From contig NZ_BMVW01000016.1 in the NCBI RefSeq assembly GCF_014650915.1, positions 157,840 through 221,839 on the forward strand: DNA of 64,000 nucleotides, read 5' to 3'. Below, piece after piece: positions 16,796-25,089 of this stretch (positions are counted from its first letter, which is position 1; every line of letters starts with the position of its first letter). Both the position numbers and the translations under genes were made by a program. Under the pieces are notes generated by a model. The model searched no databases and had not been told where the DNA came from. It saw only the letters and a program-made list of their open reading frames with translations. Source of the stretch: Streptomyces poonensis. GTDB taxonomy: Bacteria > Actinomycetota > Actinomycetes > Streptomycetales > Streptomycetaceae.

Positions 16796-16815
16796 TACCC
16801 CGCACCTGCGGGGTA
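16796..16815. repeat. 9-bp inverted repeat, near-perfect palindrome
   Basis: TACCCCGCA and TGCGGGGTA separated by 2 nt. The minimal spacer suits a protein-binding palindrome or the tip of a hairpin. It lies ~120 nt beyond the end of the leftward DUF397 gene; function unknown. Confidence 0.5.
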
Positions 16816-16937
16816 CTCCCTCCATGCGTGCTACGCCACGGATGCGCCGGAACACCGCCGTCCGACTGACGTCCGTCACCCGCGACCGGTGCCCAGTGCT
16901 GTGACGGGAGCGGGGCGCGGCAGGTCGGAGCAGCGGG

Positions 16938-17144
16938 TCAGAGGCCGACGGCGTACGGAACGAAGATGGCCCACTGCTCAGGCGTGAACGTGAGACGGGG
17001 GCCCTGCTTGTTCTTCGAGTCCCGTATGTGCACGGTGCACGGCGTGAGCGCGACTTCGACGCACTCTGGGCCGTCGTTCGTGCTGTAGCTGCTCTTGAAC
17101 CACTTGAGCTGGGGATCGTTCGTGGCTGAGGGACTGATCATCAT
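16938..17144 (-). CDS. DUF397 domain-containing protein
   Basis: 68-aa small protein with the family pattern WFKSSYSTNDGPECVEVA, VHIRDSKNKQGP and LTFTPEQWAIFV. DUF397 proteins pair with XRE-DUF5753 regulators in actinomycetes and often modulate morphological or antibiotic regulation (WhiJ-like loci). The start codon overlaps the upstream regulator's stop by 4 nt, so translation is coupled. Confidence 0.93.
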   Translation of the reverse strand: MMISPSATNDPQLKWFKSSYSTNDGPECVEVALTPCTVHIRDSKNKQGPRLTFTPEQWAIFVPYAVGL

Positions 17145-18001
17145 GTCTCTTCCAGCGCTTTCTCGATGAAGGCCAGTGATTCCCTGGGCGTGAGAGCCTG
17201 GGCCCGGATGATCCCGTACCGAATCTCAAGGACTTGCGTCTCATGTGGATCGCTGACCAAGCGGCTGGTGAGCTGAACCTCGGTGTGCCCCACCGTGTCG
17301 CCTCCCCGAAGCTTCAACAGCTGAAGCGAACCTGCGAGACCGGCGTGATCCTCCCGCTCAGTAGGCATCGCCTGGATCTCCACATTCCGCAGCTGACCGA
17401 CCTCCAGCAGGTGCTCGAGCTGCTTCCGCATCACCATTCTGCCTCCGAGAGGGCGGCGTAGTGTCACCTCTTCCTGGACAAAGCCGAAGATGGGCGCGGA
17501 CTGTCGAGCGAAGATTCCCTGGCGTGCCATCCGTCCCGCGACCAGCTGTTCCATGTCGTCCTCCGCGAACAGCGGACGACGCATTGCGAACAACGCCCGG
17601 GCGTATTCCTGGGTCTGCAGCAGGCCGTGCACCACAGAGTTGACGTAGGCGCAGATCTCGACCGCCTCCCCCTCCAGCTTCGCCAGATCCCGCACCTTCT
17701 TCGGGTACCGCGCCTCCTCCACGTCCTTCGTCAGCCCGGCGATCATTCCGCCCGCCCCGAGCACCTCGTCCGCCGACTCGAGGAACTGTGCCTTCGGCGC
17801 CCGTCGACCCCGCTCCACGGAGGAAACCTGCTCCTCGCTGTAGCCGATCGCAGCGCCCAGCTCGGCCTGCTTGAGGCCCGCCCGTTCGCGCCACATCTTG
17901 ATGACCTTGCCCGCCATCCGGAGAACCGTTGACGCGTCGGCGTCTCCGTCGTGTGGCTCCGCTCCGTCGACAATCTGCAGGTTGTGTCCCGCAACTCCCA
18001 T
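17141..18001 (-). CDS. XRE-family regulator with DUF5753 domain (WhiJ-like)
   Basis: 286 aa. Helix-turn-helix at about residues 27-85 (MWRERAGLKQAELGAAIGYS, followed by EEQVSSVERGRRAP), then the DUF5753 ligand-sensing region from ~100 on (YVNSVVHGLLQTQEYARALF, PSELRLGGRM-like LRRPLGGRMVMRKQL). Cytosolic DNA-binding repressor/activator, forming an operon with the DUF397 gene and diverging from a HATPase gene across 137 nt. This three-gene arrangement is widespread in Streptomyces. Confidence 0.92.
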   Translation of the reverse strand: MGVAGHNLQIVDGAEPHDGDADASTVLRMAGKVIKMWRERAGLKQAELGAAIGYSEEQVSSVERGRRAPKAQFLESADEVLGAGGMIAGLTKDVEEARYPKKVRDLAKLEGEAVEICAYVNSVVHGLLQTQEYARALFAMRRPLFAEDDMEQLVAGRMARQGIFARQSAPIFGFVQEEVTLRRPLGGRMVMRKQLEHLLEVGQLRNVEIQAMPTEREDHAGLAGSLQLLKLRGGDTVGHTEVQLTSRLVSDPHETQVLEIRYGIIRAQALTPRESLAFIEKALEET

Positions 18002-18138
18002 GGCCCCACATCTCCGTGCACGCGTCGCCCGTACCCAACTCCCGACCAGGGTCCGGCGTCACACGTCGTCGGCCGGACAGTTCCGGACGGCGACCGTACA
18101 GTGACGCTGAGTGCGGCCGGTGCTGCTGGTCAGCGTAA

Positions 18139-18645
18139 ATGCGCGCGACCACGCTGAGTGATGTGAACAGAGAGATTGCCCGTTCAGCGGGGCCCGCCGA
18201 TGACCTCAGCGGACACGCCATTCCCGTCCGCCACTTCTCCATCCGCCTGGCGGCCAGCCGCAGAGGCGCCCACCTCGCCCGTCAGTCGGCGAGCGAGCGC
18301 CTGGTCACCTGGGGCTGGCCGTACGTCTCGGAGGCCAACCACACCGCCGCGCTGCTGGTCGCGGAACTCGCCGCCAATGCCGCGCTGCACGGCCGGGAGA
18401 GGGGCCGGGACTTCCGTCTGTGCCTCACCCTCTTCCCCGAGGACGCCACGCTCCGTATCGAGGTGACGGACCCGCGCCCCGACCGGCGTCCGCCCGTTTC
18501 CGCAGTGCCTCCGTCGGTGCCGTCGCTCGACGCCGAGTCCGGACGCGGGTTGTTCCTTGTCGCTGCACTGGCCGACCGGTGGGGGACGACGTGCGGCGAC
18601 CCGTACACCAAGACCGTCTGGTGCGAGGTCGGCCTTCAGCAGTGA
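18139..18645 (+). CDS. HATPase_c ATP-binding protein (RsbW-like anti-sigma kinase fold)
   Basis: 168-aa single-domain GHKL ATPase. The N-box ELAANAALHG and G-box DAESGRGLFLVAALADRWG are clear. Such proteins act as anti-sigma or regulatory kinases in actinomycetes. The ATG at 18139 has no strong ribosome site; initiation somewhat downstream is possible. It diverges from the XRE-DUF397 operon, and the shared promoter region suggests the XRE protein controls it. Confidence 0.85.
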   Translation: MRATTLSDVNREIARSAGPADDLSGHAIPVRHFSIRLAASRRGAHLARQSASERLVTWGWPYVSEANHTAALLVAELAANAALHGRERGRDFRLCLTLFPEDATLRIEVTDPRPDRRPPVSAVPPSVPSLDAESGRGLFLVAALADRWGTTCGDPYTKTVWCEVGLQQ

Positions 18646-18656
18646 CCCGTCGTCCG

Positions 18657-19043
18657 CTAGCGCCGAACGGGCACAGCGGCGCCGACAGTGCCGACGACGA
18701 CCTTCTCCGCCCCGATCCGCCGCATCCGCTCGGCACCCCACTCACCCAGGGCGGCAAGGGCGGCGTTCAGCGAAACGCCGTGCTCCGTCAGGGAGTACTC
18801 GACCTTCGGTGGCACCTGGGGGTACACCTCGCGGTGGACGAGGCCGTCCTCCTCCATCTCTCGCAGGTGCTGGACCAGCATCTTCTCGCTTACCCCGGGC
18901 AGCCCGCGGCGGAGTTCGGCGAACCTGCGGGTTCCGTAGTTGTGCAATTCCCAGAGGATCAGCGACTTCCACTTGCCGGACACCACGTCCATCGCCGCGT
19001 CGACGCCGCAGATGTAGGGACCACGCCGTGCCGATGCCGCCAT
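18657..19043 (-). CDS. HxlR-family winged-helix transcriptional regulator
   Basis: 128 aa. HxlR core: CGVDAAMDVVSGKWKSLILW, FAELRRGLPGVSEKMLVQHL, LREMEEDGLVHREVYPQVPP, VEYSLTEHG. The CG-x-A start contains the conserved cysteine that in some relatives senses electrophiles or oxidants. ATG at 19043 is preferred (GGGAGAGG just upstream); a GTG at 19070 would lie inside the operator palindrome. Divergent from the imine-reductase-like gene, which it likely controls. Confidence 0.9.
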   Translation of the reverse strand: MAASARRGPYICGVDAAMDVVSGKWKSLILWELHNYGTRRFAELRRGLPGVSEKMLVQHLREMEEDGLVHREVYPQVPPKVEYSLTEHGVSLNAALAALGEWGAERMRRIGAEKVVVGTVGAAVPVRR

Positions 19044-19062
19044 GCGCCTCTCCCGCCCTGCC

Positions 19063-19097
19063 GTACTCACCTGGAGGTGAGTACCCCACTAATTAGT
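19063..19097. promoter_or_regulatory. HxlR operator candidates in divergent promoter
   Basis: Ten-base arms GTACTCACCT (19063-19072) and AGGTGAGTAC (19075-19084) flank a 2-nt centre, a near-perfect 22-bp inverted repeat. A second perfect palindrome ACTAATTAGT lies at 19088-19097. Both fall between the HxlR gene and its divergent oxidoreductase partner, the usual place for HxlR binding. Assignment to this HxlR protein is inference. Confidence 0.65.
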
Positions 19098-19178
19098 CCG
19101 TACTGGTCAACCCTAACGGCAGCGCGGAGGATCGAACTCGAACGACGGCAAGACCACAACACGAGGGGATCCCCTGAC

Positions 19179-20057
19179 ATGACAGCCGACAGCAACACCC
19201 TCTCCGTCAGCGTGCTCGGACTGGGCGCCATGGGCAGCGCACTCGCGAGTGCCCTGCTCAAGGCCGGACATGAGACGACCGTCTGGAACCGTTCGGCGGG
19301 CAAGGCGGACGACCTCGTCGCCCAGGGGGCGCGGGCCGCCGCCACGGCCGGTGACGCGGTGCGGGCCGGCGAGCTGGTCGTCGCGTGCCTGCTGGACCAC
19401 GCGTCGGTCCACGAGGTGCTCGATCCGGTCGCCGGGGACCTGGCCGGTCGGACGCTGATCAATGTCACCACGACGACGCCGGAACAGTCGCGGGAGATCG
19501 CCGCCTGGGCCTCCGACGCCGGGATCGCGTACCTGGACGGCGGCATCATGGCCGTGCCCCACATGATCGGGCAGCCCGGGTCGTCGATCCTGTACAGCGG
19601 GACGGAGGATGTCTTCCAGCAGTACAAGCCCGTGCTCGATCTCTGGGGGGACAGCACCTACTTCGGGGAGGACGCCGGGCTGGCGTCCCTGTACGACCTG
19701 GCCCTGCTCGCGGGCATGTACGTGATGTTCGCGGGGTTCCTGCACGGCGCCGCCATGGTCGCGTCGGCCGGTGTGACGGCGCGTGAGTTCGCCGCCATGG
19801 CGGCGCCCTGGCTGACCGCCATGACCGGGGAGTTCGAGGGGTACGCGGCTGTCATCGACGGCGGGGACTACACCGTCCCGGGACAGCAGAGCCTCGAGTT
19901 CTCCGACCTCGGCGACATCCTGACCGCCAGCGCCGAGCAGGGGATCAGCACCGAGGCGGTCGCCATGGTGCAGGGGCTCATCCGGCGCCAGATCGACGCC
20001 GGGCACGGCGCGGAGGGCTTCGCACGGATCATCGAGAGCATCAAGCAGCCGGGCTGA
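19179..20057 (+). CDS. Imine-reductase-like NAD(P)-dependent oxidoreductase
   Basis: 292-aa protein of the 6-phosphogluconate/beta-hydroxyacid dehydrogenase superfamily. Rossmann motif GLGAMGSALA (14-23) and DGGIMAVPHMIGQPG (120-134), ILYSG and LYDLALLAGMY (D173) fit the imine reductase (IRED) subgroup better than hydroxyacid dehydrogenases, which carry a catalytic lysine absent here. D173 may correspond to the aspartate associated with R-type IREDs; this is from memory. Natural substrate unknown. Probably induced via the divergent HxlR regulator. Confidence 0.8.
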   Translation: MTADSNTLSVSVLGLGAMGSALASALLKAGHETTVWNRSAGKADDLVAQGARAAATAGDAVRAGELVVACLLDHASVHEVLDPVAGDLAGRTLINVTTTTPEQSREIAAWASDAGIAYLDGGIMAVPHMIGQPGSSILYSGTEDVFQQYKPVLDLWGDSTYFGEDAGLASLYDLALLAGMYVMFAGFLHGAAMVASAGVTAREFAAMAAPWLTAMTGEFEGYAAVIDGGDYTVPGQQSLEFSDLGDILTASAEQGISTEAVAMVQGLIRRQIDAGHGAEGFARIIESIKQPG

Positions 20058-20074
20058 GCACTTCTGCCGTCGTC

Positions 20075-21283
20075 CTACTGCCGGTACCCGCTGAGGAACC
20101 GCCCGATCCGCCCGATCGCCGCCTCCAGGTCGTCCGCGTACGGGAGGGTGAGGATGCGGAAGTGGTCCGGGGCCGGCCAGTTGAAGCCCGTGCCCTGCAC
20201 CACCTGGATCTTCTCCCTGAGCAGCAGGTCCAGGACGAACTTCTCGTCGTCGTGGATCTTGTGCACCTTCGGGTCCAGGCGCGGGAACGCGTACAGCGAG
20301 CCCTTCGGTTTGACGCAGCTCACGCCCGGGATCTCGTTCAGCTTCTCCCAGGCGCGGTCGCGCTGGTCGTGGAGCCGGCCGCCCGGGGCGGTGAGTTCGC
20401 GGATGGACTGGCGGCCGCCGAGCGCGGCCTGGATGGCGTACTGCGCGGGCGCGTTGGCGCACAGGCGCATGGAGGCCAGCATCGTCAGGCCCTCCAGGTA
20501 GTCCCTCGCGTGCTGCTTCGGTCCGGTGACCACCAGCCAGCCGGAGCGGAAGCCCGCGACCCGGTACGTCTTCGACAGGCCGCAGAAGGTGAGGACGACC
20601 AGGTCGGGGGCGAGGGCGGCGGCCGAGTGGTGGACGGCGTCGTCGTACAGGATCTGGTCGTAGATCTCGTCCGCGAAGACCATCAGGCCGTGGCGGCGGG
20701 CCAGGTCGAGGATGCCCTCGATGATCTCCTTCGGGTAGACCGCGCCCGTGGGGTTGTTCGGGTTGATGATCACCACCGCCTTCGTGCGGTCGGTGATCTT
20801 CGACGCCATGTCGTCGAGGTCCGGGTACCAGTCGGCCTGCTCGTCGCACAGGTAGTGGACCGCCTTGCCGCCCGCGAGGGTCGTCACGGCCGTCCAGAGC
20901 GGGAAGTCGGGCGCCGGGATCAGGACTTCGTCGCCGTCCTCCAGCAGCGCCTGCACGGCCATCGACACCAGCTCCGAGACGCCGTTGCCGAGGAAGACGT
21001 CGTCCACGTCCACCTCCAGGCCGAGCGTCTCGTACCGCTGGGCCACCGCCCGGCGCGCGGAGAGGACGCCGCGCGAGTCCGTGTAGCCGTGCGCCTGGGG
21101 GAGCATCCGGATCATGTCCTGGACGATCTCCTCCGGCGCTTCGAAGCCGAAGAGCGCGGGATTGCCGGTGTTGAGGCGGAGCACGCTGTGGCCCGCCTCC
21201 TCCAGCGCGTTGGCGTGCTCGATGACCGGGCCGCGGATCTCGTAACAGACCTCGTTCAGCTTGCTCGACTGCCGGAACTCCAT
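20075..21283 (-). CDS. Alanine-synthesising class I/II aminotransferase (AlaA-like)
   Basis: 402-aa PLP enzyme. PLP-lysine motif LSKTYRVAGFRSGW (K238), NPNNPTG (175-180), GYTDSRGVLSARRAVAQRY and VFADEIYDQILYD match AlaA/alanine transaminase of the aspartate aminotransferase fold I group. The ATG at 21283 has GGAGG about 8 nt upstream. Convergent with the oxidoreductase gene and divergent from an HxlR regulator, which may control it. Confidence 0.88.
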   Translation of the reverse strand: MEFRQSSKLNEVCYEIRGPVIEHANALEEAGHSVLRLNTGNPALFGFEAPEEIVQDMIRMLPQAHGYTDSRGVLSARRAVAQRYETLGLEVDVDDVFLGNGVSELVSMAVQALLEDGDEVLIPAPDFPLWTAVTTLAGGKAVHYLCDEQADWYPDLDDMASKITDRTKAVVIINPNNPTGAVYPKEIIEGILDLARRHGLMVFADEIYDQILYDDAVHHSAAALAPDLVVLTFCGLSKTYRVAGFRSGWLVVTGPKQHARDYLEGLTMLASMRLCANAPAQYAIQAALGGRQSIRELTAPGGRLHDQRDRAWEKLNEIPGVSCVKPKGSLYAFPRLDPKVHKIHDDEKFVLDLLLREKIQVVQGTGFNWPAPDHFRILTLPYADDLEAAIGRIGRFLSGYRQ

Positions 21284-21311
21284 GCGCCCGCCCTCCGGTT
21301 TCGTGGTGTTA

Positions 21312-21337
21312 CTTGGTTTTACCAAGCGGAGGCTTGG
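21312..21337. promoter_or_regulatory. Overlapping CTTGG/CCAAG palindromes
   Basis: CTTGG (21312-21316), CCAAGC (21322-21327) and GCTTGG (21332-21337) form two overlapping inverted repeats sharing the central arm. They lie between divergent aminotransferase and HxlR genes in the only AT-rich part of the interval, and are good candidates for a dimeric regulator binding cooperatively. Confidence 0.55.
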
Positions 21338-21368
21338 AAAGTCCAACGAAATGTCTACACTGCGTTGC

Positions 21369-22019
21369 ATGCCACCTCGTCGCCGTAGCTACGACCAGTA
21401 CTGTTCCGCCGCCCGGGCGCTCGACGTCATCGGTGATCGCTGGACCCTGCTGATCGTCCGTGAGCTGCTCGCCGGACCGCGCCGGTACACCGATCTGCAC
21501 GCGGACCTGCCGGGCGTCAGCACCGACGTGCTCGCCTCGCGGCTCAAGGACATGGAGCGTGACGGGCTCACGACGAGACGCCGGCTGCCCCCGCCGGGCG
21601 CCGCCTACGTGTACGAACTCACCGACCGAGGACGGCAGTTGCTGCCCGTCCTGCAGGCCCTGGGGGAGTGGGGCGCGGGCGTCCTCGGTGAGCGCAGGGA
21701 GACCGACGCCGTACGGGCGCACTGGTTCGCGTTGCCCCTGCTGCGCGGGCTGGAAGGGCTCGACGCCGGTGGCTCGGCGCTCGTGGAGGCCCGGCTGGAG
21801 GAAGGCGCGTTCCATGTGTGGGTGGGCGCCGGGACGGAGGAGGAGCCCGTGTACGGGGACGGTGCGGCGCCCCGTACGCCGGACGTCCGGCTGTCGTTCG
21901 ACGCGGGGACGTCCGCGGCCGTGAGCCGGGGCGAAATGAGCCTGCGGGACGCGGTGCGGGACGGGCGTGTCGCGGTGGACGGCGACGGGGCGCTGGCCAA
22001 GGAGCTGCGCGGGGTCTGA
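21369..22019 (+). CDS. HxlR regulator with C-terminal SCP2-like domain
   Basis: 216 aa. The N-terminal HxlR wing-helix (ALDVIGDRWTLLIVRELLAG, DLHADLPGVSTDVLASRLKD, YELTDRGRQLLPVLQALGEW) is followed from ~120 by a second domain ending LRDAVRDGRVAVDGDGALAK, resembling SCP2 sterol-carrier-type domains that may bind a lipid or other hydrophobic ligand. This architecture is commoner in actinobacteria than plain HxlR. ATG at 21369 used. Followed by an 18-bp terminator. Confidence 0.88.
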   Translation: MPPRRRSYDQYCSAARALDVIGDRWTLLIVRELLAGPRRYTDLHADLPGVSTDVLASRLKDMERDGLTTRRRLPPPGAAYVYELTDRGRQLLPVLQALGEWGAGVLGERRETDAVRAHWFALPLLRGLEGLDAGGSALVEARLEEGAFHVWVGAGTEEEPVYGDGAAPRTPDVRLSFDAGTSAAVSRGEMSLRDAVRDGRVAVDGDGALAKELRGV

Positions 22020-22032
22020 TCCGGGCGATGCG

Positions 22033-22077
22033 CGAAGGCCCGCCGCACCGGCGGTAGCGCGGTGCGGCGGGCCTTCG
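22033..22077. terminator. 18-bp perfect-stem terminator
   Basis: CGAAGGCCCGCCGCACCG (22033-22050) is fully complementary to 22060-22077, loop 9 nt. It lies between the convergent HxlR gene and the membrane-protein gene and can act in both directions. Confidence 0.85.
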
Positions 22078-22100
22078 TGAGGTGAAGAGGTGAGGCGCCG

Positions 22101-22946
22101 TCAGGCTCCGGGCGGCGGTACCCGCGACGGACGGCCCGAACCGCGCGTCAGCGCGTACCCGGCCACACCCGCCAGGGCCGCCAGCACGCCCCCGGCCGCC
22201 GTCCACACCCAGCGGGAGGACCACCAGCCGGAGGACCAGCCGTCCTCGGGTTCGAGGGAGGAGAGAACGGCCGTCGAGTCCTCGTCGGAGTCGGTGTTCT
22301 CGGCGCCCGTCACGGCGATGCCCGGCACCAGCGGCTCCGCCAGTGAGCCGTCCACCGCCGCCGCGCCGCCCATGTCCTTGGAGTCGACCCGGACCATGGC
22401 GCTCACCGGCACGCCCAGATCGGCCGTCGCCAGCTCCGTCGTGGTCAGCCGGACGTAGTACGTGCCCGGCAGCGGGTCGTTCGCCCACGGCTCCGACCAG
22501 GCGCGCACCGTGCGCAGTACGCAGGTCAGGGTCACGAGGTCCGCGTCCTGGGCGGCCGTGCGCGTCTGCGCGCCGTACTGGCAGGCCTGGCGGCGCCGCA
22601 GCCCGTCGTACACGTCGAGCTGCCAGGTGGACGACGCGGAACGGGTGCTCTCCGGCAGCTGCACCGTGGCCGTGACGGTGGGGCGCTGTTCGGCGTCGGC
22701 GGGGAACGACCAGTACATGTAGTCGCCCGCGGAGCCGTTCGCGGTCGCCTTCCGGCCCTGCTCGATCTCCGTCGCCGTACGGAAGGAGGTACCGGCCTGC
22801 GTCGGCGCGTCACCGTCCTCGGACGAGACCGCGGAGGGCGAGGAGTCGGCGACGGCGGGGGAGGCGGCGCCGCCCAGCAGCACGAGGCCGGCTGTCATCG
22901 CCAGGGCCGCCGCCCGCGCCGTACGCAACACGCTGGTGATACGCAT
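22101..22946 (-). CDS. Secreted/membrane-anchored hypothetical partner of VWA protein
   Basis: 281 aa. An N-terminal signal peptide (LALAMTAGLVLLGGAASPAVA-like), an extracellular beta-rich region (YMYWSFPADAEQRPTVTATV, WQLDVYDGLRRRQACQYG, YYVRLTTTEL) and a C-terminal membrane helix (WVWTAAGGVLAALAGVAGYAL) with a short basic tail. Two cysteines at QACQYG and LTCVLR may pair. Family unknown. Its ATG overlaps the upstream VWA stop by one base (TGATG), so the two are coupled and probably form an envelope complex. Confidence 0.75.
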   Translation of the reverse strand: MRITSVLRTARAAALAMTAGLVLLGGAASPAVADSSPSAVSSEDGDAPTQAGTSFRTATEIEQGRKATANGSAGDYMYWSFPADAEQRPTVTATVQLPESTRSASSTWQLDVYDGLRRRQACQYGAQTRTAAQDADLVTLTCVLRTVRAWSEPWANDPLPGTYYVRLTTTELATADLGVPVSAMVRVDSKDMGGAAAVDGSLAEPLVPGIAVTGAENTDSDEDSTAVLSSLEPEDGWSSGWWSSRWVWTAAGGVLAALAGVAGYALTRGSGRPSRVPPPGA

Positions 22947-24223
22947 CAGTTGGTCCTCCAGATCGCGATCCGCCACCGGGACACCCAGCCCCAGATCAGC
23001 CCGGCCAGGAAGCCGGTCAGGACGAGGACGCCCAGCAGCCACCAGCCGCGCCCGAGGCCGAACGCGGCCACGTCGCTCGCGTCGTCCGGCGCGTCCACGA
23101 TGTCGATCGTCATTTCGAGGGGCAGTCCCGGCGTGGTCCTGACCCCGTCGGCCGGGGAGAAGGACTGGGTGACCTCGACGCAGACCGTCTCGGCCGCGGG
23201 CTTCACCTCGCCGTCCGCGTCGTCGAGTTCGGCCTTCGGGTAGCGCAGGCCCGTCGAGATCACATCGGTACGGCCGGTGCCCGCGGCCTCGCCGCGCACG
23301 ATCTCCCGCCCGTGCACGGTGACCGCCCGCACCAGCAGCCCGTACGACGGTCCGACGCCGCGGTCCGCCGCCACGCTGACCGAGGCGCGCAGCTCCTGGC
23401 CGGGAAGGACGTCGACGCGGTACCAGCGTGCCTGCCCGAACTCCTCGCGGTCGGTGTAGAGACCGGAGTCGAGCGTCGGGGCCTTCGCGCACGCGTCGGT
23501 GCCCTCCACGGCCTGCGGCACCACCACCGGGTCGGCGGCACGGTCCACCAACTGATTGACCCGGTCGGTCAATTCGTCGGTGTGCTCGACGGACGTGTAC
23601 GTACCGCCGGTCGCCTCGGCGATGCAGCTGAGCTGGACGCGCATCTTGGCGTTCGGCACCAGTCCGAGCGTGTCGATGGTCAGGCCGATGCCCTTGGCCG
23701 CTATCTCGCGGGCCACCTCGCACGGGTCGAGCGGTGCGCAGGTGTCCTCGCCGTCGCTGATGAGGACGATGCGCTTGGTGCCGTTGCCGCCCTCCAGGTC
23801 GTCGGCGGCCTTCAGCAGCGCGGGGCCGATCGGCGTCCAGCCGGTGGGCGAGAGCGTGGCGACCGCGGTCTTGGCCTCCGTGCGGTCGAGCGGGCCGACC
23901 GGGTAGAGCTGCGCGGTGTCCTTGCAGCCCGTCTTCCGGTCGTCGCCGGGGTAGTCGGCGCCCAGGGTGCGGATGCCGAGCTGCACCTCCTCGGGGGTCG
24001 CGTCGAGCACCTCGTTGAACGCCTGCTTCGCCGCGGCCATGCGCGTCCCGCCGTCGATGTCCCGGGTCCGCATGGAACCGCTGACGTCGAGCACCAGGTC
24101 GACCTTGGGTGCGTCCTTGTCCGCCGTTTCGTCGGCGACGGCTGCGGACGGGACGGCGATCCCGGCCGTCAGGGCGGCGAGCAGGGCGCAGACTCCCGCC
24201 GCCAGCCGTTGTCTTGTGATCAT
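22946..24223 (-). CDS. Membrane-anchored von Willebrand factor A domain protein
   Basis: 425 aa with signal peptide (residues 1-30). The VWA domain at about 40-230 has an intact MIDAS: DVSGSM (D46, S48, S50), a T in SPTGWTPIG and an ISDGEDTC acidic site, so metal-dependent protein binding is likely. A second extracellular domain follows (RWYRVDVLPGQELRASVSV) and a C-terminal helix (GWWLLGVLVLTGFLAGLIWG) anchors it. First gene of a two-gene leftward operon. Function unknown; adhesion or cell-wall-linked sensing is a guess. Confidence 0.85.
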   Translation of the reverse strand: MITRQRLAAGVCALLAALTAGIAVPSAAVADETADKDAPKVDLVLDVSGSMRTRDIDGGTRMAAAKQAFNEVLDATPEEVQLGIRTLGADYPGDDRKTGCKDTAQLYPVGPLDRTEAKTAVATLSPTGWTPIGPALLKAADDLEGGNGTKRIVLISDGEDTCAPLDPCEVAREIAAKGIGLTIDTLGLVPNAKMRVQLSCIAEATGGTYTSVEHTDELTDRVNQLVDRAADPVVVPQAVEGTDACAKAPTLDSGLYTDREEFGQARWYRVDVLPGQELRASVSVAADRGVGPSYGLLVRAVTVHGREIVRGEAAGTGRTDVISTGLRYPKAELDDADGEVKPAAETVCVEVTQSFSPADGVRTTPGLPLEMTIDIVDAPDDASDVAAFGLGRGWWLLGVLVLTGFLAGLIWGWVSRWRIAIWRTN

Positions 24224-24315
24224 CGGCGGATCTTATTGAGGACGGGGGGCGGGCTTCAAAACGCACGGTCGCGTGTGCGGTGGTGAGTCGGTCCTGCCGA
24301 GCGGCCGCTCACTCC

Positions 24316-25062
24316 TCAGGTCTCGTCGAAAAGGCCGGCGAGCCGCGCCCGGTACAGCGCTCCCAGGGTGAAACCGTCGGTGATCTCACCCCGTACGACC
24401 ATGTCCTCCGCCTCACGAAGGGACACCGTGACGGCCCGGCGGATCCCCTCGTGCCCGTCCAGCGGCCCTATGGAGGCGATGCGTGCCGCGAAGAGCTCCA
24501 CCCGGTCGCCGAGCAGGCCGGTGTCGGGGTGCGTCGCGCCGAGCGGGATGAGCTCTTCGGGGCGTACGCCCAGTTCTTCCTGGAGTTCGCGGACGGCGTC
24601 CTCCTCGCCGGTCGCCCCCGGCTCGCCGGAGCCGCGCACCGCCTCCCAGTGCCAGGAGCGGGTGGCGTGGCGGTAGTGCTCGATCAGGACGATCCGGCCG
24701 TCGGCGCCGGAATCGGAGCCGAGCAGCGGCAGGACGACCACCCCTACGGTCGTCGTCGGCCGGGGCGACACCACGCGGTCGTACACGCCGAGCGTGCCGT
24801 CGGGGAAACGGACCGGGTCGCGGAGGAGGAGCAGGAACGGATCGGCGGAGAGGACGCCGAGGCGGACGGGCACCAGCATCGCCGCGTACCGCGCCCACCA
24901 CCGCCGGGCCCGGCTGCCGCGGGCCATTCTGCGAGCGATCCACGCGCGCACGGCGCGGCGGACCGCTCTCACATCGGCGGCATCGCTCAGGATCTCGATG
25001 CCGCCGGGGTGGTTGGTGAACAGTTCGGGGCGCGTGCGCCGCAGTTCCTTGTACCGGTTCAT
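24316..25062 (-). CDS. NUDIX hydrolase with N-terminal extension
   Basis: 248 aa. Nudix box at about 144-166 ends in the consensus REL-Q-EELGV, so the catalytic metal site is intact. Preceding strands (TVGVVVLPLLG, IVLIEHYRHATRSWHWEAVRG) resemble ADP-ribose pyrophosphatase-type NUDIX enzymes that act on nucleoside-diphosphate sugars. The ~100-residue N-terminal part (LFTNHPGGIEILSD, RAVRAWIARRMARGS) is not a known domain to me. It starts 27 nt after the stop of the unrecognised 514-aa gene, so the two are likely one operon. Confidence 0.85.
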   Translation of the reverse strand: MNRYKELRRTRPELFTNHPGGIEILSDAADVRAVRRAVRAWIARRMARGSRARRWWARYAAMLVPVRLGVLSADPFLLLLRDPVRFPDGTLGVYDRVVSPRPTTTVGVVVLPLLGSDSGADGRIVLIEHYRHATRSWHWEAVRGSGEPGATGEEDAVRELQEELGVRPEELIPLGATHPDTGLLGDRVELFAARIASIGPLDGHEGIRRAVTVSLREAEDMVVRGEITDGFTLGALYRARLAGLFDET

Positions 25063-25089
25063 CGGGTCCTCGCCGGGTGGTCACGGGAG

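Noticed and set aside
16592..16879. Small frames in the DUF3618-DUF397 interval
   Set aside because: Arginine/proline-rich translations typical of random GC-rich DNA and they cross two inverted repeats.
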